The notes under the pieces were generated by a model. It had not been told where the DNA came from and ran no database searches. It saw nothing but the letters and a program-made list of their open reading frames with translations. This document shows positions 44,360-49,328 of a stretch of 49,328 bases of DNA, piece by piece. The number at the start of each line of letters is the position of its first letter. Position 1 is the first letter of the stretch. The position numbers were made by a program, and so were the translations under genes. The stretch comes from Methylobacterium sp. GXS13 (GTDB lineage Bacteria > Pseudomonadota > Alphaproteobacteria > Rhizobiales > Beijerinckiaceae), in NCBI RefSeq assembly GCF_001455965.1, contig NZ_LKKO01000044.1:1-49328 (forward strand), in the 5' to 3' direction.

Positions 44360-44899
44360 TCAGGCGGCCTTGGCCTCGGACACCTTGGCGTCGGAGACCT
44401 TGGCGTCGGAGACCTTGGCCTGGGCGACCTTGGCCTCGGGGATCTGCCCGGGCGCATTGTCCTGCCCGGACGTGGACGTGACGCCGCCGATGGCGATGCG
44501 ACGGGGCTTCAGGGCCTCCGGCACCTCGCGCTTGAGCGCGACGGTCAGGAGCCCGTTCTCCAGGCTCGCACCCACGACCTTCACATGGTCGGCCAGGTTG
44601 AAGGTCTGGCGGAACGTGCGGCCCGCGATGCCGCGGTGCAGGTAGTGCCGCTCGGTCTCGGGCGTCGCCTTCTGGCCCGACACGAGGAGCACCGTGTCCT
44701 GCTGGGTCAACGCGATCTCGTCGGGGGTGAAGCCCGCCACCGCCATGGTGATGCGGTACTGATCGTCCGCGACCTTCTCGATGTTGTAGGGCGGCCAGGC
44801 GGCCGTGGTCTCGACGCGTTCGGCCTGGTTCAAGAGCTCGAACAGACGGTCGAACCCGATGGACGACCGGAACAGAGGCGCAACGTCGTAAGTCCTCAT
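44360..44899 (-). CDS. Small heat-shock protein of the IbpA/HspA class
   Basis: From ATG 44899 (GGAGG 8 bases upstream) the protein is 179 residues. The start MRTYDVAPLFRSSIGFDRLFELL is the classic class A small heat-shock N-terminus. The alpha-crystallin domain (PPYNIEKVADDQYRITMAVAGF to NGLLTVALKREVPEALKPRRIAI) has the G-x-L and IxI-type motifs. The tail is a repeat-rich AKVSDAKVSDAKVSEAKAA made of about 15-bp units. The leader carries a ROSE-like thermometer (44907-44921). Confidence 0.93.
   Translation of the reverse strand: MRTYDVAPLFRSSIGFDRLFELLNQAERVETTAAWPPYNIEKVADDQYRITMAVAGFTPDEIALTQQDTVLLVSGQKATPETERHYLHRGIAGRTFRQTFNLADHVKVVGASLENGLLTVALKREVPEALKPRRIAIGGVTSTSGQDNAPGQIPEAKVAQAKVSDAKVSDAKVSEAKAA
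44368..44440. repeat. About 15-bp tandem repeats in the Hsp20 C-terminal codons
   Basis: Units of the type ACCTTGGCGTCGGAG are repeated about five times with small changes and encode AKVSD/AKVSE/AKVAQ at the chaperone tail. This is a possible length-variable site. Confidence 0.8.
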
Positions 44900-45252
44900 A
44901 ACCACATCCTCCAGTGAGCAACGTGACTACAAGAGTCGCCGGACACCAGGACCGGCGCCCAACTGGCGAGCCTGTTTCCAGGCCTCGCACGCGCGTAACG
45001 TTTGCTTTGCGGTGCGGTTCCGCAAGAGGTATGGTTTTTGTCGGGGCGCGTTGGACGGTGGCATGCCGGCAGCACGCCATCCCCCCTGGAGGCCGAAGCT
45101 GCAGCAGCGGGACGGGGAGGCGGGGGGGCTCGTCCCGGCCGCCCATGTCCGGCGAGGACGTTTGTGAGAGCCGTCGCCTGCTCGAGAGCCGGCGCGATGT
45201 CCAGCCCGCCCAGGAGCCCCCGGTGGAATCCATCCCGTTCCTGTCGGAGCCC
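44900..45252. promoter_or_regulatory. 353-base divergent region: heat-shock leader and GNAT promoter
   Basis: The minus-strand leader of the Hsp20 gene contains the ROSE-type hairpin at 44907-44921. A CTTGCGG word (45020-45026, minus strand) could be the -35 part of an RpoH-type promoter, but the -10 was not clear. No gene was recognised upstream of the GNAT start at 45253. Confidence 0.45.
44907..44921 (-). promoter_or_regulatory. ROSE-type RNA thermometer hairpin over the Shine-Dalgarno
   Basis: In the transcript, UUGCUC pairs with GAGGA of the ribosome binding site with one bulged G and an ACUG loop. This is exactly the conserved UUGCU-AGGA arrangement of ROSE elements, which hide the Shine-Dalgarno at normal temperature and open on heat. 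The SD ends about 8 bases before ATG 44899. Confidence 0.75.
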
Positions 45253-45798
45253 ATGACGATCCGGCCGGCGGGCCTGGACGATGCCCCGGCCCTCGCGGCG
45301 CTCCATGTCGCCACGTGGCGGGAAACCTATGCCGGGCTCCTGCCCGATGCGATGATCGCCGCCCACACGATCGAGACGCGGATGGCGATCTGGACGCGGA
45401 TCCTCGGGGATCGGGCGTCCGGCACCGGGGTCGCGGTGGCAGCCGGACCGGTGGGGCTGGTGGGGTTCGGATCCTGCGGCGCCCAGCGTTCGGCCGAACT
45501 GGCGGCGGACCGGTTCGACGGTGAGGTCAGTGCGATCTACGTCCGCAGAGCCGCCCAGCGGCGCGGGACCGGCACCGCCCTGATGGCCGCGCTGGCGGCC
45601 CATTTGCTGGAGAGGGGTCATCGTGCCGCCAGCCTGTGGGTGCTGCGCGACAATGCGATGGCCCGGCGATTCTACGAGCGCCTCGGCGGTGTCGTGGTCG
45701 GCGAGCGGGCGGAGCACCGGGAGCAGGGCACGCTCGTAGAGGTCGCCTATGGCTGGCGCGATCTGGCGGTGCTTCGGCGGGGTCCGATGTCCGGCTGA
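45253..45798 (+). CDS. GNAT-family N-acetyltransferase
   Basis: This 181-residue acetyltransferase begins MTIRPAGLDDAPALAALHVATWRETYAGL and has the acetyl-CoA-binding EVSAIYVRRAAQRRGTGTALMAAL (Q/R-x-x-G-x-G/A), then the LWVLRDNAMARRFYERLGG motif B. The substrate is unknown. ATG 45253 is used; an in-frame upstream extension to ATG 45145 lacks family similarity. It is divergent from the heat-shock cluster. Confidence 0.85.
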   Translation: MTIRPAGLDDAPALAALHVATWRETYAGLLPDAMIAAHTIETRMAIWTRILGDRASGTGVAVAAGPVGLVGFGSCGAQRSAELAADRFDGEVSAIYVRRAAQRRGTGTALMAALAAHLLERGHRAASLWVLRDNAMARRFYERLGGVVVGERAEHREQGTLVEVAYGWRDLAVLRRGPMSG

Positions 45799-45854
45799 CG
45801 CGGACCCTCCGTCCGTGCGCGCGCAGCGAAGCAACCTGGGGAAACGCTCCCTTC

Positions 45855-45865
45855 GGGGGGGGGGG
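45855..45865. repeat. G11 homopolymer in a repeat remnant
   Basis: Eleven consecutive G bases follow GCGCAGCGAAGCAACCTGGGG (ending near 45841), which resembles part of a common intergenic repeat of this group. The exact run length may be a sequencing artefact. Confidence 0.6.
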
Positions 45866-45969
45866 CGCACGCTACCCTGGGATGCTTTACGCCCCTCGCA
45901 GGGACGGTTGTGGCCCATCGGGCCGAAGCGCTCTCAACCGCAGGCGTGATCAGCCCCAAGTAACGAAAA

Positions 45970-46590
45970 TCAGCGCAGGCCGTTGCGCACCACGCCGGCT
46001 TCCACCGCCACCGAGAGGCGGTCCGTGACCGCCCACTCGACCCCGACGCGGGCGTTCGGCAGGATCGCGATGTCCGCCCGGGTCAGGGGCGGGCTGAACG
46101 GGGTCGGGCCGACAGCCAGGGTGTCGTGGACCGCGCCGGCCCCGGCCTTGGCGTAGAGCAGCACATCCGGCGCCAGCAGGGTCCCGACCTCGACCTCCAG
46201 CGCGCCCGCGAAGTCGCGGCTGTAGGCGAGGCGTCCGAAGCCCGGGGTGAGGGCGCCGTCGAGGCCGGCGAGGTAATCCAGGCCGCCGCTGATCCCGTAG
46301 AGGATTGGCCCCTCCTGCCACATCCGGCCGCCCTCGAACCCGATCGTCGGGCCGGAAAAGCTGCCTAGATGCCGGGAGGAACTGACCGCGTAGCCGGTGG
46401 ACAGGCTCGCGTAGGAGCCGGTCCACCGACCCGCATCCGCGACCGGCTCCCAGGCGAAGGACGGCAGCGGCGCGAAGCCCGTGACCGGCAGGAGCGCCTG
46501 CGCGGCGGCGGACCCGGCCGGGAGCAGGGCGGCGCCGAGCACGAGGGCGGCATCGAATCGGCGGGGGCGAGAACCGGCGGATCGGATCAT
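45970..46590 (-). CDS. Outer-membrane beta-barrel protein
   Basis: This 206-residue exported protein (signal peptide to GSAAAQ) has alternating strands, as in eight-stranded OmpA/Omp25-like barrels: WTGSYASLSTGYAVSS, PTIGFEGGRMWQ, LYGISGGLDYLAG, GRLAYSRDFAGALEVEVG, VLLYAKAGAGAVHD and VGVEWAVTDRLSVAVEAG. There is no TonB or OmpA-like peptidoglycan domain. The C-terminus ends VVRNGLR, not in a Phe, which is unusual for a BAM substrate and may mean that assembly signals are internal. Function is unknown. Confidence 0.75.
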   Translation of the reverse strand: MIRSAGSRPRRFDAALVLGAALLPAGSAAAQALLPVTGFAPLPSFAWEPVADAGRWTGSYASLSTGYAVSSSRHLGSFSGPTIGFEGGRMWQEGPILYGISGGLDYLAGLDGALTPGFGRLAYSRDFAGALEVEVGTLLAPDVLLYAKAGAGAVHDTLAVGPTPFSPPLTRADIAILPNARVGVEWAVTDRLSVAVEAGVVRNGLR

Positions 46591-46627
46591 GCCGGCAGGA
46601 TAGCGAAATGCGCCGGCGCGAAACAGG

Positions 46628-46873
46628 TCAGGCCGCCAGGGACCGGTCTTCGACCGGCTGCCCGAAGGGCTGCACCAGAACGCGCCGACCGCTGAGGTCG
46701 TGGACGCTCACCCGCCATTCGGACCAATCGGTCCGGTCGGACAGGGTCTGCATCACGTCGGCGGCGACCCGGCGCGCCCGTACGCTCAGGCGCCCGGCCG
46801 CGCGGATGTCGGCGCCCCGGGCGTCGAAGACGCATTCCAGGCCGTTGGTGCAGTGGAACCGGTAGCGGGCCAT
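46628..46873 (-). CDS. DUF6894-like small protein under a LexA box
   Basis: From ATG 46873 (GGGAG 5 bases upstream) the protein is 81 residues, starting MARYRFHCTNGLECVFDARG, the typical DUF6894 opening (short aromatic R-Y-x-F-H segment). The rest is a small alpha/beta domain (RAAGRLSVRARRVAADVMQTL). Function is unknown. The GTTC-N7-GTTC element at 46909-46923 suggests induction by DNA damage. An in-frame ATG at 46897 also exists, with AAGG upstream. Confidence 0.72.
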   Translation of the reverse strand: MARYRFHCTNGLECVFDARGADIRAAGRLSVRARRVAADVMQTLSDRTDWSEWRVSVHDLSGRRVLVQPFGQPVEDRSLAA

Positions 46874-47328
46874 CGGAACTCCCGTCGCGTCCTGCATGAA
46901 ACCTTAATGTTCCATATATGTTCCTTAACGAAGGGAACATCCTGCGGATACGATCGGCCGCAGCTGCGCCGCGGGTGATCCACACGATATCGGTTCGCGC
47001 AGTTCCGCCGCCCGTCCCGCACGGTCGCCGCATGCGCGGCCCGGGGCAGGGCGGGATGCCCCGGCACCGGAGGACCGATCCTCAGGCCCGATCCCGGTGC
47101 GGTTTGCCGAGCCGCTGATTCCGCGGGACCGTGGATGCGGGGCGGTCCGTCCGCGAGGTCCTGGGCTTCTCAGGCGGCCGCGGATCCGCTCCCGGCATCC
47201 CGAGCGGGTGCGCGCCGGGCCTGGCCCGGGCATCTCGTCAGCCTCAGGCGATCATTCGTTTCCCGCCGGCGAGCCCGGGAGCGCGGCCCGAAGACCCGGC
47301 TCCCGGCCCCCTCCGTCGGGCGGGGCGC
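46874..47328. other. 455-base region: LexA box, otherwise no gene
   Basis: Apart from the SOS-type box near 46910 and the AT-rich stretch 46900-46960, frames here give only Arg/Pro-rich noise. The part 46960-47328 contains nothing recognisable. Confidence 0.5.
46909..46923. promoter_or_regulatory. LexA (SOS) box, alphaproteobacterial type
   Basis: GTTCCATATATGTTC fits the alphaproteobacterial LexA site GTTC-N7-GTTC exactly, with an AT-only heptamer apart from its first C. An inverted GGAAC copy at 46934-46938 follows. It lies 36 bases before the DUF6894 start. Confidence 0.7.
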
Positions 47329-47889
47329 TCAGTCGCGCACCACCACCTTGGTGCCGACTCGGACCCGGTCGTAGAGATCGACCACGTCCTTGTTGGTCAT
47401 GCGGATGCAGCCCGAGGACACCGCGGCGCCCATCGTCTCGGGCTCGTTGGAGCCGTGGATCCGGTAGAGCGACGAGCCGAGATAGAGGGCGCGGGCGCCG
47501 AGCGGGTTGTCCTGGCCGCCGGCCATGAAGCGCGGCAGGTCCGGACGGCGGGCCAGCATCTGCTGCGGCGGGCGCCAGGCCGGCCATTCCTTCTTCATCG
47601 TCACCGTCTTGGTGCCGGACCAGGAGAAGCCCTGCCGTCCGACGCCGACGCCGTAGCGGATCGCCTCGCTGTTCCCGAGGATGTAGTAGAGCCGGCGCTG
47701 GCGGGTGGAGATCACGATGGTGCCGGGCTTCTCGGTGCTGTTCCAGCCGATCGTCTCGCGCGGGATCGCCTGGCTGCGGAAGACGTTCAGGAAATCCGCG
47801 AGCGGCCCGCTATCGATCGGGCCGGCGGAGGCGGGTGCACTCCCCAGCAGGGCGGCTGCGAGCCCCAGCATCGCGATCCGTCTCGCCAT
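47329..47889 (-). CDS. Exported L,D-transpeptidase (YkuD family)
   Basis: From ATG 47889 (AGAGGA about 10 bases upstream) the protein is 186 residues with a signal peptide (IAMLGLAAALLGSAPASA). The YkuD domain shows GTIVISTRQRRLYYIL, GVGVGRQGFSWSGTKTV, and the catalytic LYRIHGSNEPETMGAAVSSGC IRM (His and Cys), matching the ErfK/YbiS/YnhG group that crosslinks peptidoglycan or anchors proteins. It is a second transpeptidase besides the one at 29037, with a clearer export signal. Confidence 0.9.
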   Translation of the reverse strand: MARRIAMLGLAAALLGSAPASAGPIDSGPLADFLNVFRSQAIPRETIGWNSTEKPGTIVISTRQRRLYYILGNSEAIRYGVGVGRQGFSWSGTKTVTMKKEWPAWRPPQQMLARRPDLPRFMAGGQDNPLGARALYLGSSLYRIHGSNEPETMGAAVSSGCIRMTNKDVVDLYDRVRVGTKVVVRD

Positions 47890-48109
47890 GGTCTTGTATC
47901 CTCTCACGTGCCAGTCCTTGCCGACGGCGTCGGTCGTCGCGGGTGGACCGCGATCCTTGGGGGAGCCGGCCCTGACTTCGCGGCAAGGTTGAGGCCGGCC
48001 GAGGGAAGAGGGCGAATCCCGGCCTGCCTGTGTGCTCCGGGCAACACTGAAAAAACCCGCGACGCCGTGGGTGATTGCGCCGGGGGACGGCCGTGCTTAT
48101 CTCAGGATC

Positions 48110-48538
48110 GTGATCCGATCCGCCGCCTTTCTGGCCCGCCGCCTCGCGGGCTCGCCGGACCGCCTCGTCCGGAGCCTCGCCATGCTGGCGGTGCTCGTAG
48201 TCGCGGCGGCTGCACTGATGGCTGCGCCCCGGCCGGCCCGGGCCGCCCCGGTGGCGGGTCCGGCCTGCTGGGTGGTGAGCCAGACCGTCGCCGTCCTGTC
48301 GGACGCGCGCAGGGTGGAGACCCGCAAGACCGTCCCCGAGGCCCGTCGAGCGCTGTTCGACGGCACCGACCTGTGCCCGGCCGATCTCGAGATCGTCAGC
48401 GAGCTCGGGCTTCCGCGCCGCCAGGTGGAAGCGGTGCAGCCGCGTCACGCCTCCGCCGCATCCTATGGTTATCCGCGGGCCGTCGTTCCGGCTTCCGGAC
48501 CGGACGAGTCCCTGCACCGGCCGCCCCGGGCGGCCTGA
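48110..48538 (+). CDS. Small exported hypothetical protein
   Basis: From GTG 48110 the protein is 142 residues. A twin-Arg-poor signal (SLAMLAVLVVAAAALMAAPRPARA) is followed by GPACWVVSQTVAVLSDARRVETRKTVPEARRALFDGTDLCPADLEIVSELG. Two cysteines (ACW and LCP) could pair in the periplasm. No family was recognised. The open frame reaches back to 48032, but the front part looks non-coding. Confidence 0.55.
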   Translation: MIRSAAFLARRLAGSPDRLVRSLAMLAVLVVAAAALMAAPRPARAAPVAGPACWVVSQTVAVLSDARRVETRKTVPEARRALFDGTDLCPADLEIVSELGLPRRQVEAVQPRHASAASYGYPRAVVPASGPDESLHRPPRAA

Positions 48539-48599
48539 TCCGCGCCGCCGGTTCCGCCGGCCGGGCGCTCCGATCTCCGCCGTATCGGCGCAGGTCCAT

Positions 48600-48624
48600 C
48601 GTGCCGGATTCCGGATCCGGCACG
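48600..48624 (+). terminator. Hairpin after the small exported protein gene
   Basis: The stem CGTGCCGGAT/ATCCGGCACG (10 bp with a 5-base loop) lies 60 bases past the stop. No U-tract follows, so the terminator role is tentative. Confidence 0.45.
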
Positions 48625-48771
48625 GCGGTCCAAAGTCCTGATCGTGCAGCATCGCCCTTCCGAGAGCCGGAAAATCCCCTCGGGAGGATGCGCGATCCGC
48701 CTCGACGACGCGCGGCCCTTGCTCCGCGCCGGCCCCAATTGACGCATGTTTTTCCAGGAGCGTCGGAACCC

Positions 48772-49328
48772 GTGACCCGCACTTCGACCGCCATCACCCC
48801 GTCCCCCGTCCGCCGCCGCGCGCGCCTCCTGGGGTCGGCTGCCCTGCTGGCCCTGGCGCTGGGGGCCTGCAACCCGAAGCAGGTGGCCGCGCCGACGCCG
48901 CCGGTGCCGGAGGTGGGCTTCGTCACGGTAACGCCACAGGCGATCCCCTATCTGCGCGACCTGCCCGGCCGGGTGGCGCCGATGCGCATCGCCGAGGTCC
49001 GCTCGCGGGTCTCGGGCCTCGTGATCAAGCGCCTGTTCGAGCAGGGCAGCCAGGTCAAGGAAGGCGACATCCTCTACAAGATCGACCCGGCCCCCTACCA
49101 GGTTGAGCTGGCGAGCGCCGAGGCCGCGCTCGCCCGCCAGGAGGCCGCCCTGGTGCTGGCCCGTCAGCAGGCCGACCGGCTCGAGCAGCTGCTGACTCGG
49201 GCCACCGCCAGCCAGGCCCAGGACGACGCCGCCCTCCCGGGGCAGAAGCAGGCGGGGGCCGAGGGCGCCCGCGCCCAGGGCGGCCGGGGCCCGGCCCAGG
49301 CCCACCCCCGGTGGGCCGCCCGGCGCCC
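48772..49328 (+). CDS. RND efflux periplasmic adaptor (AcrA/MexA type), 3' partial
   Basis: From GTG 48772 (CCAGGAG 11 bases upstream) the frame stays open to the end of the window, giving 185 residues. The lipoprotein signal is LLALALGAC. The membrane-fusion core follows with GFVTVTPQAIPYLRDLPGRVAPMRIAEVRSRVSGLVIKRLFEQGSQVKEGDILYKIDPAPYQVELASAEAALAR and the start of the coiled-coil hairpin. The partner RND pump should lie beyond the window. From about residue 163 (ALPGQKQAGAEGARAQGGRG) the sequence no longer fits the coiled coil and is G/C-enriched, most likely base errors at the end of the sequence. Confidence 0.85.
   Translation, partial: MTRTSTAITPSPVRRRARLLGSAALLALALGACNPKQVAAPTPPVPEVGFVTVTPQAIPYLRDLPGRVAPMRIAEVRSRVSGLVIKRLFEQGSQVKEGDILYKIDPAPYQVELASAEAALARQEAALVLARQQADRLEQLLTRATASQAQDDAALPGQKQAGAEGARAQGGRGPAQAHPRWAARR

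Overview
The window is a GC-rich (about 70% by eye) chromosomal segment of an alphaproteobacterium of the order Hyphomicrobiales, most likely Methylobacterium or a close relative. The evidence is the mnmG-rsmG-parA-parB block with a parS site inside rsmG, the neighbouring holA-lptE pair, a cyclic-glucan exporter of the NdvA/ChvA type, a ROSE-type RNA thermometer before a small heat-shock gene, an alphaproteobacterial LexA box, and several families of palindromic intergenic repeats typical of this group. No phage, insertion sequence, CRISPR array, tRNA or rRNA was seen. Both window ends cut genes (a MarR regulator on the left, an RND-pump adaptor on the right), and the coding sequence close to both ends looks degraded, as at low-quality contig ends.

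Layout. 1-1257: MarR/response-regulator pair (petP-petR-like) and a small hypothetical gene. 1479-7384: a minus-strand run with a 2-keto-4-pentenoate hydratase-like enzyme, a HAD phosphatase, a PHB-depolymerase-type esterase, DnaQ and the NdvA-like exporter. 7601-11754: a MotB-like protein without the stator aspartate, a CAP-domain lipoprotein and a large MscS-family channel. 12367-13237: an HNH endonuclease and a 49-residue membrane peptide. 13606-19911: tRNA modification (mnmG), 16S rRNA methylation (rsmG), chromosome segregation (parAB plus parS), then convergent holA and lptE. 20033-23458: an AEC transporter and a TonB siderophore receptor behind an Irr-like box. 23459-25528: a class A acid phosphatase homologue and a two-gene nucleotidyltransferase cassette. 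25597-30359: alpha/beta hydrolase, dapD, a cNMP-binding protein, a response regulator, an L,D-transpeptidase and the PLP homeostasis protein. 30736-33318: leuS, flanked on both sides by copies of one palindromic repeat. 33509-35990: a coupled lipid kinase-TerC-solute-binding protein operon. 36271-39544: two exported or membrane hypothetical proteins and an aldose epimerase. 39516-42226: a SnoaL-like protein plus drug-efflux MFS operon with a divergent ArsR-type regulator. 42239-44899: a five-gene minus-strand heat-shock cluster. 45253-49328: GNAT acetyltransferase, outer-membrane barrel, SOS-box DUF6894 gene, L,D-transpeptidase, a small exported protein and the RND adaptor.

The strongest candidate for something little described is the heat-shock cluster at 42239-44912. 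Two Hsp20 genes behind a ROSE-like thermometer are followed by three small genes. Two of these three share a roughly 60-residue module of unknown function and flank a small membrane protein. Other leads are the nucleotidyltransferase/partner cassette at 24525-25528, a LexA box in front of a DUF6894 gene, and three enzyme-like proteins that have each lost a key residue.
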